DNA of 43,624 nucleotides, taken from positions 1 to 43,624 of the forward strand of contig CAITPB010000255.1 of assembly GCA_903894145.1 (NCBI GenBank). Reading direction: 5' to 3'. This document shows positions 28,987-38,351 of the stretch, piece after piece. Source of the DNA: Candidatus Firestoneibacteriota bacterium (GTDB lineage Bacteria; Oederibacteriota; D2-FULL-39-29; CAIOVX01). A program made the translations under genes and the position numbers. Every line of letters starts with the position of its first letter. Position 1 is the stretch's first letter. The notes under the pieces are model-generated. The model made no database searches. It was given only the letters and a program-made list of their open reading frames with translations, and was not told where the DNA came from.

Positions 28987-29137
28987 ATTAATCAAATCTC
29001 AAATCACAAGCACCAAACCCCAAATAAAAACAAAAAAAACAAACCACAAACTGACCCTATAATTACTTGTATTTTATCCTTTTTTGTTCTTTGGTGCTTA
29101 TCTGGCGCTTGGTGCTTGTTATTTGGTGCTTGTTTTA
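28987..29137 (-). repeat. Intercistronic imperfect inverted repeat built on the word AAGCACCAAAT (family A, copy 2)
   Basis: Left arm attaatcaaatctcaaatcacaagcaccaaaccccaaataaaaacaaaaaa. Reverse complement of the right arm: attaataaaacaagcaccaaataacaagcaccaagcgccagataagcaccaaagaacaaaaaa. Confidence 0.8.
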
Positions 29138-30208
29138 TTAATACTTACCCAATTCCTTCGCCAGCCTCATAAACTCCTGAAACTGCGTCAGGGACACGCT
29201 GTCAGGAATAGAATGATCGGTTGCGACAATATAGCCGCCGTTCTTTTTCATCATCGGAATTAAGTGCCGCATTTCGTCCCACATCACCTGCGGTATTTTG
29301 TAGGACATCGCGTTTAGCCCGCCCATAAAGGTCAGCTTATCGCCAAACTCTTTCTTGAGCTTCTCCGGATCCATGCCGGCCTTGACTTCAAGCGGATTGA
29401 GAATATCAAGACCCATTCCGACAAGATCCGGAACAAACGGCATTATATCTCCGCAAGAATGCAGGTGCGCTTTCATTCCGTTGGCATGCGCGAAATCGAT
29501 GCATTGCTTGTGGAAAGGTTTGAGCAGTTCGCGGTACATGTCCAATGAGAAAAACTGATTGTACTTGTAGCCCATATCATCATACCAGAATACTTCGTCA
29601 AACTTATAGCCTTCGTCCAGAATGAGCTTTATCTGGCTCAGGTTCAGTTCAAGGTGTGTCTTAAACATATCCTGCATCCATTCAGGGTCCTCAACGAGCG
29701 CCATAAGAACCCGCTCCGTGCCTACCATCCATGAATGCGTCACATCAAATCCAAACCAGTTTACAAGCCCCATCCAGGCCCCTGCTTCCCGGTTCTTCTT
29801 ATAATTGGTCTTCAAATAACCCCATTCTATACGGTCCCTTGACGGCGTCATCCGCGCCTTTGCTTTTTCCCACGCATCGCGCGAGGTTATTGTAAAGTCA
29901 ATAAACTCGGGGGTGCTGCCGGCGTGCTTCCAGTTTTTCATAGTAACGCCCCATTTTGATTTCTTTATTATGTATTCCTCAGTTTCTTCAACCACTTCCT
30001 GCGGGTAACTCGGTGAATTGTCACAGATATGCCAGCGGCAGTATTTGTCCATACCAAAGAAGTCCTGAAAATCAGCGCCTTTCGGCATGCCTTCCCTTTC
30101 CCATCTCTCTACGGCTGTCGGCCAGGGATTGTCGATTATCGGGCAACGGTCAGCTTCCTTATGTTCAACTATCAATTTCACTCTCTCTCTTGTTGTCAGT
30201 TCTTTCAT
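29138..30208 (-). CDS. Uroporphyrinogen decarboxylase (URO-D) superfamily protein, probably a methyltransferase-like member rather than HemE
   Basis: LTTRERVKLIVEHKEADRCPIIDNPW start, HLHSCGDIMPFVPDLVGMGLDILNPLEVKAGMDPEKLKKEFGDKLTFMGGLN; lacks the HemE motif PxWxMRQAGR. Confidence 0.85.
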   Translation of the reverse strand: MKELTTRERVKLIVEHKEADRCPIIDNPWPTAVERWEREGMPKGADFQDFFGMDKYCRWHICDNSPSYPQEVVEETEEYIIKKSKWGVTMKNWKHAGSTPEFIDFTITSRDAWEKAKARMTPSRDRIEWGYLKTNYKKNREAGAWMGLVNWFGFDVTHSWMVGTERVLMALVEDPEWMQDMFKTHLELNLSQIKLILDEGYKFDEVFWYDDMGYKYNQFFSLDMYRELLKPFHKQCIDFAHANGMKAHLHSCGDIMPFVPDLVGMGLDILNPLEVKAGMDPEKLKKEFGDKLTFMGGLNAMSYKIPQVMWDEMRHLIPMMKKNGGYIVATDHSIPDSVSLTQFQEFMRLAKELGKY

Positions 30209-30217
30209 GGGAAACTC

Positions 30218-31486
30218 CTATAATGCCGAATGTTTTAGTAATGCCAGGCAGAATGCTATTGCCGGCAGGAACGGAACTAGCATAAAAAGGTAAGGATAGC
30301 TTTCAGTAATCTCAACCTCAAAATACCCGCAAGATAGAACATAACACAGGTGCACGGGTGAAAGCAACACTCCGGCATAACCGCTGATAAAAGCGAAGGA
30401 AAGCATCGGGATGTTTATGGAAGCCCCCTGCGCGAGGAACGGCAGTATGAGCGGGAAGGTAATGCCCACATAGGCCTGTACCACGCCGGTTAGAAGTCCC
30501 GCGGTAAAAGGCAGAGCGAAGACCACCAATAGCGGGCTTATCCCGGCGAAAATGAAATATTGATTCAGTTCGGTTATGGCGCCGGAGATATCCAGCATAT
30601 TCTTAAAATACATTACCCCGAATATCAGCAGGAGTATTTCCGGGGAAAGCGCTCTTTTCAGCAGTCCGGGCAGCAGTTTAAGCTCCATCCTGTAACTTAA
30701 CTGCATTGTGATTATCACGGCAAGCAGCGCCGGAATAAAAAGCCTGTTGTTTAACAGGACCGCGGCGGCAATGAAGAGCACAGGCAGAGTTCCTTCCAGC
30801 AGGTTAAGAATATGAGCCTTAAGGCTGTTGCCGTCTTTTGGCATGTCAGCGGGTTTTGGCACCTTATGGAAGGAAACAAACCAGCCCGCGGCCAGCATAA
30901 AGACCACGAGCGGCCACTGGCAGGAAACAAGAGATACAATGGCCACTCCAGTAATTGCCGAGGCCAAAAGCAATCCCGGGTAAAGCGGAAGTATCGGTTC
31001 CCAGATATGCCTGAACCAGTAATTTGCGAAGGCTTTTTTTGAGGCCTTCATATAGGAGCCCTTTAGAGCTTCTCCGACCATCGGAGCCGAAAATCTCGCG
31101 CCTCCGGCGGAGGGCAAGACCCCAAGAAGCACGGGAAAGAAGACCGCCACTTTTCTTGGGTCGCGGAGAAGGTGCCCTGCTGAAGCTATCATCCTGTCGA
31201 AAACTCCCGCCTTTCTCATAACAGATTCAAGCAGGCCGATGAGGTAAAGAATCAGCATAAGTTCCACGGTTATGAAAGAGCCGGTCTTAGGGTCCGGCTC
31301 AAAGACGGTGCGCAGAATATTGCGGAAGATTTCGACCGGGTCAATACGGAACATCAAAACAAGGAAGAACGCGGAGATAACGAGCGAAAGTCCAAGAGAG
31401 AGTTTTAAGCGCAACGCAAGGATTATCAGGACAAAGATGAAACCTACCTTGAAGATTATCCAGAAGTCGGGAGCGGCAACCGGCAT
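30218..31486 (-). CDS. DUF401 family integral membrane protein
   Basis: Multi-TM; LGVLPSAGGARFSAPMVGEALKGSYMKASKKAFANYWFRHIWEPILPLYPGLLLA, FISGYAGVLLSPVHLCYVLSCGYF. Confidence 0.8.
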   Translation of the reverse strand: MPVAAPDFWIIFKVGFIFVLIILALRLKLSLGLSLVISAFFLVLMFRIDPVEIFRNILRTVFEPDPKTGSFITVELMLILYLIGLLESVMRKAGVFDRMIASAGHLLRDPRKVAVFFPVLLGVLPSAGGARFSAPMVGEALKGSYMKASKKAFANYWFRHIWEPILPLYPGLLLASAITGVAIVSLVSCQWPLVVFMLAAGWFVSFHKVPKPADMPKDGNSLKAHILNLLEGTLPVLFIAAAVLLNNRLFIPALLAVIITMQLSYRMELKLLPGLLKRALSPEILLLIFGVMYFKNMLDISGAITELNQYFIFAGISPLLVVFALPFTAGLLTGVVQAYVGITFPLILPFLAQGASINIPMLSFAFISGYAGVLLSPVHLCYVLSCGYFEVEITESYPYLFMLVPFLPAIAFCLALLKHSAL

Positions 31487-31489
31487 GGA

Positions 31490-33202
31490 CTACATCCTTG
31501 ACGGGGCTGATACACCAAGCAGGTCCAAACCCCTCTTGATAACTTTGCGCACGGCGTTGATTAGAACAAGCCTTGCAAGCGAAAGTTCCCTGTCTTCGGT
31601 GACAACCCTGTGCTTATTATAGAAAGAATGGAACAGCCCTGCAAGCTCCTCAAGGTACTTTGGCACCAGGTGCGGGGAGCTTTCCAGCGCGGCGTGAAGC
31701 AGCGTATCCGGGAGATTGTTTATCTTTTTCAGCAGTTCCAGCTCTTCCGGTTCCTTTAGCAGCGAAAGATTCACTTCGGACGCCTTCTTGGGTTCTATTC
31801 CCGAGACTTTCGCGTGCTCAACGACATTGAAGATTCTCGCGTGAGCGTACTGCACATAATACACAGGATTCTCATCAGTGTGTTTTTTTGCCAGGTCCAT
31901 GTCAAAATCCAGGTGACTTTCCAGGCTGCGCCGCAGAAAGAAATACTTTGCCGCGTCCGGCCCGACATCCTCAACGAGTTCGTCCATAGTAATAAAACTG
32001 CCTTTGCGCTTGCTCATCTTGAACGGCTGTCCGTCCTTAATGAGATTTACCTGCTGGGCAATAAGCACCTGAAAGTCCTCGGCTTTATGGCCGAGAGCCA
32101 TAACAGCGGCTCTCATCCTCGGTATGTACCCGTGGTGGTCAGGACCCCAGATATTTATCAGTTTGTCGGCCCTGTCGAATTTCTCCTTATGATAGGCAAT
32201 GTCGGCCGACAGGTAGGTAAGCTCGCCGTCTTTCTTGATAAGCACCCTGTCCTTGTCATCCCCGGCGTTTACCGCGGTCGACATAAACCAGACAGCGCCG
32301 TCCTCTTCCTTGAGCAATCCTTTCCCGGCGAGTATTGCCGCGGTCTCTTTGACTTTGTTGTTTGCCGGATAGCGCTTCAAGACTTCCAAATCAGGGAGCT
32401 TTTTTTCTTCCGGCGCGTGAAGCAGGAGTTCGGAGTACCACAAATCGAATTCCACGCCGTAGGAAGAAAGGCTTTTTGCCTGATCCATAACCATCCAGGC
32501 AAGACCTTTGTGCTTGAATATTTTAATCCTTTCCTCTTCCGGGAAAACAAAATATTTATCCCCGTCTTCGTTCTTAATTCTTCCGGCAAGCTCTTTCACG
32601 TATTCCCCGGCGTAACAATCTTCAGGGAAAACAATCTTTTTGCCGAATAGTTCTTCATAGCGAAGGCTTATTGATTTTCCAAATATATTGGTCTGATTCC
32701 CGACATCGTTGATGTAAAACTCTTTTGTGACAGAAAACCCCGCATTCTTCAGTAAATTGGCCAGGCAATTCCCTACGGCGGCTGCCCGCGCGTTCACAAC
32801 ATTTAGAGGCCCTACCGGATTTGCGCTGACAAATTCAATGTTTATCCTGACACCCTTGCCGGCTGCTGAAGAGGCAAAATTCTCGCTTTCATCGACCTTG
32901 AGGAGCAGGTCAAAGAGATGTCCTTCGCTCAGGAAAAAATTTATAAAACCGGCGCCTGCTATCTCGGCTTTTGAAACCATTGTTTTATCAATTTCAAGGC
33001 GCGCGAGTATCTTCTCCGCGGCTTCGCGGGGATTCAGTTTGGCTCGCTTCGCAATCTGCATAACGAAATTGGTCGACAGGTCCCCGAACTTCCCGTGCCT
33101 GGGGACATCGAAGCCGATCTCTACGCCTTCCGGGTCAAACCCCGCTTCACTTGCGGCTTTTTTTAGCGCGTTTTTTAGGTTTTGCCTTACTTTTTCCAGC
33201 AT
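31490..33202 (-). CDS. argS: Arginyl-tRNA synthetase
   Basis: INIEFVSANPVGPLNVVNARAAAVGNCLANLLKNAGFSVTKEFYINDVGNQ, NIWGPDHHGYIPRMRAAVMALGH, PFKMSKRKGSFITMDELVEDVG. Confidence 0.96.
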   Translation of the reverse strand: MLEKVRQNLKNALKKAASEAGFDPEGVEIGFDVPRHGKFGDLSTNFVMQIAKRAKLNPREAAEKILARLEIDKTMVSKAEIAGAGFINFFLSEGHLFDLLLKVDESENFASSAAGKGVRINIEFVSANPVGPLNVVNARAAAVGNCLANLLKNAGFSVTKEFYINDVGNQTNIFGKSISLRYEELFGKKIVFPEDCYAGEYVKELAGRIKNEDGDKYFVFPEEERIKIFKHKGLAWMVMDQAKSLSSYGVEFDLWYSELLLHAPEEKKLPDLEVLKRYPANNKVKETAAILAGKGLLKEEDGAVWFMSTAVNAGDDKDRVLIKKDGELTYLSADIAYHKEKFDRADKLINIWGPDHHGYIPRMRAAVMALGHKAEDFQVLIAQQVNLIKDGQPFKMSKRKGSFITMDELVEDVGPDAAKYFFLRRSLESHLDFDMDLAKKHTDENPVYYVQYAHARIFNVVEHAKVSGIEPKKASEVNLSLLKEPEELELLKKINNLPDTLLHAALESSPHLVPKYLEELAGLFHSFYNKHRVVTEDRELSLARLVLINAVRKVIKRGLDLLGVSAPSRM

Positions 33203-33551
33203 CTTTTTTCTTTGTCTCCTTTAGAAATAATGCGTCGCCCCAGAGCCGCTCGAGCGCGTAAAACTCCCTCGTAGTCTGTTCAAAAACATGCACGACGACA
33301 TCGCTGTAATCAAGCAGAGACCAGTTGCTGCCGCGGTCCTGCTCGCGATGCGTAGCCCAAACACCTTCGCGCCTAAGTTCCTTTTCTATATTATCAGCGA
33401 TAGCTTCACAATGCGGAGACGAGTCCCCGCTAATTATCACAAAATAATCCGCGATGTAATTGAGGCCTTTCAGGTCCAGTATGGAAATATTTTCGCCTTT
33501 CTTGTCGTCCGCGAGTTCGACGATCCTGTCAACAAGCTTTTTGCCTTCCAT
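33147..33551 (-). CDS. rsfS: Ribosomal silencing factor RsfS
   Basis: DLKGLNYIADYFVIISGDSSPHCEAIADNIEKELRREGVW...NWSLLDYSDVVVHVFEQTTREFYALERLWGDA; Lys-rich C-terminal extension. Confidence 0.93.
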   Translation of the reverse strand: MEGKKLVDRIVELADDKKGENISILDLKGLNYIADYFVIISGDSSPHCEAIADNIEKELRREGVWATHREQDRGSNWSLLDYSDVVVHVFEQTTREFYALERLWGDALFLKETKKKDAGKSKAKPKKRAKKSRK

Positions 33552-34402
33552 TATTCCTCCTTGAATTGCTGCTGTTTTCTAAGCGCGGTTCTTGTTTCCC
33601 GCGTGTCGGTTTTCCAGTAACTTTTCCCGCTGACACTAACCGGCTCCCCGGGGAGGGTCAGCATCCTTGCGTCGCTCAGGCTGTAGTTTTTGAAAACACC
33701 GTAGAGCCTCAGAATTGTTTCCACGGGGACATTTGTTTTCAAATTCCTTTTAACTATTGAATACACCCTGGGAATTTTCTCGAGAGTCAGGTGCGTCTTT
33801 GCCTTGTCCAGAAACGCCGCCATAAACTTTTGCTGGCGCTCTATCCGCCCGATATCCGCTAACGGGTCGCTCCTGAACCGCAGGTATTTAACGGCCGCCT
33901 TTCCGTCAAGTTTTTGAAGCCCGGGCTTAAAATCAATATAGAGTCCGCCGGCAACATCGGTATAATGCATATTTTTCTTTATCTCAATTTTGATTCCGCC
34001 GAAAAGATCGACCAGCTCTTCTACAGCGCCGTAATCAACAAGAAAATAGTATGGAATAGAAAGCCCGGTGAGGCGCTCAACTTCTTTCCTGACTTCGTCC
34101 GCAGCGGCCGCGTGCCCGCTCTTAATGAAAACGGAAGCGTAGATGGTGTTTATCTTCATGTCGCGCCCACCGTATTTCACCAGGGTGTCCCTGGGGACAG
34201 AGAAGAGGGTTATCTTCACCGCCTTCACATCAATTATCGCCGCCATAATCGTATCGGAGTGCCGGCTGTTCTTCTCAACCTCATCGACGCCCAGCAGCAG
34301 AATATTCGAAAAGCTCTCTTTGGCCGTGAAATAATACCGGCTGACAACCGCCGTTCCGGCCAGAAGCGCGACTATGACCAACCATTTTATCAACTTGAGC
34401 AT
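33551..34402 (-). CDS. LytR-CpsA-Psr (LCP) family protein
   Basis: NILLLGVDEVEKNSRHSDTIMAAIIDVKAVKITLFSVPRDTLVKYGGRDMKINTIYA...AVKYLRFRSDPLADIGRIERQQKFMAAFLDK. Confidence 0.93.
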   Translation of the reverse strand: MLKLIKWLVIVALLAGTAVVSRYYFTAKESFSNILLLGVDEVEKNSRHSDTIMAAIIDVKAVKITLFSVPRDTLVKYGGRDMKINTIYASVFIKSGHAAAADEVRKEVERLTGLSIPYYFLVDYGAVEELVDLFGGIKIEIKKNMHYTDVAGGLYIDFKPGLQKLDGKAAVKYLRFRSDPLADIGRIERQQKFMAAFLDKAKTHLTLEKIPRVYSIVKRNLKTNVPVETILRLYGVFKNYSLSDARMLTLPGEPVSVSGKSYWKTDTRETRTALRKQQQFKEE

Positions 34403-34968
34403 TTTTTTACAAATGATTCCAACACTTTCACCGACAGGGGATGAAGTTTCTTGCCTTTGCGGGCTATATAGGTGAAATTGTTCGCCAGGGCCAGGACCAT
34501 TGCGGCATCAAGGTCTTCGCGTGAGATGGCGCGCAACTCAGCTACACCCTTATACGAGCGGCCCGGCTCTATCTTATCGGCCAGGAAGACAGCCTTGCTT
34601 AAACCGTCCATTTGAGGGCTTCCTGTCACATGATTCCTTATTGCCTTGAGTACCGAGGGATCCTTAACTTTAAAAACGCGCCTCGCGACCTCTTCCCCCG
34701 CTTTCGCGTGCCAGAGCGCCGGGATATTTTTCTCTTCGTCGCTATAACTTATATAGCGGAGCAGCGGGGCCACCTCCGCCGCTTTCATGTTCTTCCCCGC
34801 ATCGTGAAGCAGCCCTGCCAGTTTGGCCTTCTTTTCCGGCAGGCGGTGCCGCCTGGCAAGCCCGGCAGCAGTTTTTGAAACGCGCAGGACATGCAGGTAT
34901 TTTTCCCGCGGCAGAGACCTCTTCAGGAAAGCCTTTATCTCAGTGTTTATAGAGTTTTTCGTCGGCAA
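34390..34968 (-). CDS. yqeK: HD-domain YqeK-like (bis(5'-nucleosyl)-tetraphosphatase, symmetrical)
   Basis: YLHVLRVSKTAAGLARRHRLPEKKAKLAGLLHDAGKNM...ALWHAKAGEEVARRVF; downstream of nadD. Confidence 0.9.
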   Translation of the reverse strand: MPTKNSINTEIKAFLKRSLPREKYLHVLRVSKTAAGLARRHRLPEKKAKLAGLLHDAGKNMKAAEVAPLLRYISYSDEEKNIPALWHAKAGEEVARRVFKVKDPSVLKAIRNHVTGSPQMDGLSKAVFLADKIEPGRSYKGVAELRAISREDLDAAMVLALANNFTYIARKGKKLHPLSVKVLESFVKKCSS

Positions 34969-35521
34969 TGTATTTCTCCACTTCTCTCGGGACCATATAA
35001 TGAATGCTCTTGCCTGCCCGTATCAGATTCCTTATCTCCGTTGAAGAAACTTCAACATCCCGCACGTTCAGGAAATGCCCGACATTTCGGACCGCCTTCT
35101 CGATGGTATCATGTTCCGGACGCGTCATGACCACAAACTCACATTCGTTTATTAGAATATTTATGTCCTTCCAGGTGTGAAGCGCCGGCAAGATGTCGGC
35201 GCCAATGATAAAGAATATCCGCGCGTCCGGGTATTTCCCTTTAAAATGGCGCACGGTGTCTATGGAATAGGATTTACCCTTTCTCTTAAGTTCAACATCC
35301 GAGAGCGTGAACCCCGGGTTATCGCGTATTGCCAGCTTGACCATCGCCTGCCTGTGCCTCGCTTCAAGCATATCGCTCCCGACTTTGTGGGGAGGAGTGC
35401 CGCAGGGGATGAAGTACATTTTCTCAAGCTTGAGCTTGTTCAGTATGTCCTGGGCCACAACCAGGTGCCCAATGTGCACCGGATTAAAGGTTCCGCCAAA
35501 CAATCCTATCCTTCCGCTCAA
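34940..35521 (-). CDS. nadD: Nicotinate-nucleotide adenylyltransferase
   Basis: RIGLFGGTFNPVHIGHLVVAQDILNKLKLEKMYFIPCGTPPHK; FIIGADILPALHTWKDI; EVSSTEIRNLIRAGKSIHYMVPREVEKYI. Confidence 0.97.
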   Translation of the reverse strand: MSGRIGLFGGTFNPVHIGHLVVAQDILNKLKLEKMYFIPCGTPPHKVGSDMLEARHRQAMVKLAIRDNPGFTLSDVELKRKGKSYSIDTVRHFKGKYPDARIFFIIGADILPALHTWKDINILINECEFVVMTRPEHDTIEKAVRNVGHFLNVRDVEVSSTEIRNLIRAGKSIHYMVPREVEKYIADEKLYKH

Positions 35522-35560
35522 TTTGCCCCCTATGTTTCAAGCATCAGGCTTTTAGTTAAT

Positions 35561-38341
35561 CTAGAACAGATGCCCGACACCAATATAGAATATTCCCTGC
35601 GAAGCCGTATCCGTCCTTCTGCCGAGGTCCAGCCGGAGCACCACAGGCGCGCTCATGAGAGGGAAAACGTGGACACGCAACCCGAATCCGACGCTGTTTT
35701 TTAAACTGCCCAGAGGAAAACTGCCATAGCCGTCCCAGACGGCGCCGGTGTCAGAAAACAGCCCGAGCGCGATCTTTTTCAGCAGCAGCCAATTTAACGG
35801 GGCAAAACCGTAATCAATATTATCTATCAGCGTTATCCTTGCTTCAATGTTCCAGAGGAAAATATTGTTTCCGAGCATATCATTTTTCGGATAACCTCTG
35901 AGGGTCAGAATACCTCCCAATCCATAATCTCCCCTTTCCGTGTCTGCCGAAACACCCGCAAAAAGCCTGTTGGCGAGCACAGTCTCCCTATTAACGCAAA
36001 TATAGTCCCTTCTTTCAAGGTCAAGTTCTGTGTATCTTTTCGCGCCGCCAAAAACATAGTCCCCGTGAATAAGCTGGGCGGCAAATGCGCTTCCTGCGCA
36101 GGGCTCAGTGACATTGTAAGAAATACGGTCCTCGGTCCAGGCAACCCCAACAGAGTTGACCGGCCGTTCATACTGGTCTCCGGGAACGCCGTCAAAATAA
36201 CTTCTTGTCTCAATGCCGGCGCTTATGAAGAATTCCAGCCGCCTAAATCTGTCCACCGGAAAATATAGCGGCAAAGTCAGCGCTGTATCCTCTATCCAGT
36301 AGCTCGCCGGATTTCCGTCTGAACCTGTCTCCCCGTAAAAATTACGCCAGGAAGAAAATATAAGCCCAAATCCTGGAATCCCGGAAGTATTCTGGTAGGC
36401 TGCTGTTATGCCTGTCTGCAGGCCGCTGACATCCAAGCCGTAAAGACTAATACTGTTCTCCCCGAGCAGGTCGCTCGCCTGGGTGATACCGCCGCCCATG
36501 AGCCCCGCCGAAGAGTCATAGCCCAGAAGGAAGAAGAGCACGTCCGGGGTGAGCGCGGGTTCATATTTCCGGGATATTAGATTGCCAAACTTCACTTCCG
36601 GAAGCTCTTCCGCAGGCGCCTTTGAATCCGGCGGAGCAACACTCTTTAGAAGGTTCTCTTCCGGGTATTTCATCTGATAAAGGTTGTAACAGCCCTGCTC
36701 ATAATATGAGAAAACCAGGTTCTTTGAAACAACAGAAAAATCAGGCGAGAAACACCCGCCTGAAACCGAGGTAACCTGCAAGAACGATCCCGCTTCCGGG
36801 TTAAAGATATAAAGATCAAAGATGCCGTTCATGTCGCTTGAACAGAGAAACTTCCCTCCCGGCACAACACAAGGATTTATAGTGTCAAAAGATGCCGGTG
36901 TCAGAACCTTCTCAGACTTCTTCCCTGTCAGCAGCCCGGAGAGCCTGACAAGCACCCTTTTGCCGCCCCGTCTTGACACATAAACGACGGAATCTCCGCC
37001 GTCCAGCGGGGCCGGATCTGCGTCATCGTAGCGGTCATCAGTCAGCTGCTCCAACCCGCTCCCGTCTATCCGGGATGAATAAAGGTCTGATGTTCCCCTT
37101 GCTTCCCCTGCGAAGATGATTCTGTCCCCGGAAAAGGCAGGTGAATATACCGCGTCAAGCCCGCAGTCAAAAGAGGCTATTGGGCTTCCGCCGGCAGTTG
37201 AAAATATGCGAAGCATCTGCTTGCCGGCTATTTTCCCTGCAAACGCCAGGTGCTTCCCGTCCGGCGACACGGCAAGGCCCCCACCCGCGCCCGCGATGCT
37301 GTCGAAATCATACCCAATTAGCTCATAATCACTTCTGGTCTTAAGCTCTCTGCACCTTATGCTTTGATAATTGTTCCTGTCTGAAATATAAAAAAGCTTC
37401 CCGCCGTCAGGGGAGAACACCGCGCCTGTATTATGCACCTGCATCTGCTTTGTATCAGCGGTCACGGGAGAAGCAAAATCACCGGCGCGTTTCCTTCCAA
37501 CCGCCTGAGCCCAGTACTTGTCCTTGAGCCAATACTGCCATTTGGTATTCAACTCGTCTTGGGTAACGCCTGTCGCGTTAAAAAGCGCCTGGTCGCACGT
37601 CATGGATAAAATGTAAAACTCGCGCATTATTGCGCCTATCTTATCTTCTCCGTACTTTTCTGCGATAAAGTCAAAGAAAGACTTCGATTCCTTGTACATC
37701 TCCACTACATTCCTGCCGTCTGAATAAGAAAAACCTCCGAGCATATCCACCGGATGGGTCATATTGTTGGTTACCGCGTCGCGCAGAAGCATGTCGGTGA
37801 CAGATTTGTCCTCGTCAAAGGGCTCGTGGTCCGCCATTCCTTCCATGAACCACTGAGGCAGCAGCACAGACCTTACAAGTTTGTAGGATTTGCCGAAACC
37901 GCTGTAAAGGATCTCAAACTGAAACCTGTGAGTCAGCTCGTGCTCGATGACATGGGCAAAATAATCGCGGTTCGTAAAGACCGGAAGCACCACCCTGTCT
38001 TTGAGCGGCTCCGTAAAACCGCCGACTCCTTCGGTGATAATCTCGGAAGTAATGTTCGTCTGTTCAAAATCTATCCTGTTGCGGTAAATGAACAACTTTA
38101 TTTTTTCTTCGGGAATGACTTTGAATCTTTTGGAGAGCCTTGTATAGGCGCCTTCAGCTATAAGCGCCGCTTCCCTTGCCGGAGATTCGGAACCAATGGT
38201 GTAATAGACGAGAAAATTATTTGTTTCCAGCACCTGCCATTCCAGTTTCCTGTAGACAACTTTGTTTTTTCCAAAAGAGAAAGCAATAACCGGGAGCGCG
38301 AGCAGAAAAACCGCGAGGAAGAGCAGAATATTTTTTTTCAA
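35561..38341 (-). CDS. Secreted HExxH peptidase-MA-like domain + TolB/WD40-like propeller + Omp85-like C-terminal beta-barrel (probable TTG start)
   Basis: FAHVIEHELTHRFQFE...LPQWFMEGMADHE; PDGGKLFYISDRNNYQSI / SPDGKHLAFAG repeats; C-terminal GGILTLRGYPKNDMLGNNIFLWNIEARITL...YIGVGHLF. TTG at 38341 with GGGGG upstream gives a signal peptide (LKKNILLFLAVFLLALPVIAFS). Confidence 0.8.
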   Translation of the reverse strand: MKKNILLFLAVFLLALPVIAFSFGKNKVVYRKLEWQVLETNNFLVYYTIGSESPAREAALIAEGAYTRLSKRFKVIPEEKIKLFIYRNRIDFEQTNITSEIITEGVGGFTEPLKDRVVLPVFTNRDYFAHVIEHELTHRFQFEILYSGFGKSYKLVRSVLLPQWFMEGMADHEPFDEDKSVTDMLLRDAVTNNMTHPVDMLGGFSYSDGRNVVEMYKESKSFFDFIAEKYGEDKIGAIMREFYILSMTCDQALFNATGVTQDELNTKWQYWLKDKYWAQAVGRKRAGDFASPVTADTKQMQVHNTGAVFSPDGGKLFYISDRNNYQSIRCRELKTRSDYELIGYDFDSIAGAGGGLAVSPDGKHLAFAGKIAGKQMLRIFSTAGGSPIASFDCGLDAVYSPAFSGDRIIFAGEARGTSDLYSSRIDGSGLEQLTDDRYDDADPAPLDGGDSVVYVSRRGGKRVLVRLSGLLTGKKSEKVLTPASFDTINPCVVPGGKFLCSSDMNGIFDLYIFNPEAGSFLQVTSVSGGCFSPDFSVVSKNLVFSYYEQGCYNLYQMKYPEENLLKSVAPPDSKAPAEELPEVKFGNLISRKYEPALTPDVLFFLLGYDSSAGLMGGGITQASDLLGENSISLYGLDVSGLQTGITAAYQNTSGIPGFGLIFSSWRNFYGETGSDGNPASYWIEDTALTLPLYFPVDRFRRLEFFISAGIETRSYFDGVPGDQYERPVNSVGVAWTEDRISYNVTEPCAGSAFAAQLIHGDYVFGGAKRYTELDLERRDYICVNRETVLANRLFAGVSADTERGDYGLGGILTLRGYPKNDMLGNNIFLWNIEARITLIDNIDYGFAPLNWLLLKKIALGLFSDTGAVWDGYGSFPLGSLKNSVGFGLRVHVFPLMSAPVVLRLDLGRRTDTASQGIFYIGVGHLF

Positions 38342-38351
38342 GCAACCCCCG

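Noticed and set aside
28981-29137. Rho-independent terminator at the family A repeat
   Set aside because: Stem is long, AT-rich and mismatch-laden, and lacks a compact GC stem plus T-tract; it differs clearly from the terminators at 8118, 22025 and 42892.
31814-32650. 278-aa plus-strand ORF
   Set aside because: Antisense to argS, whose motifs are unambiguous.
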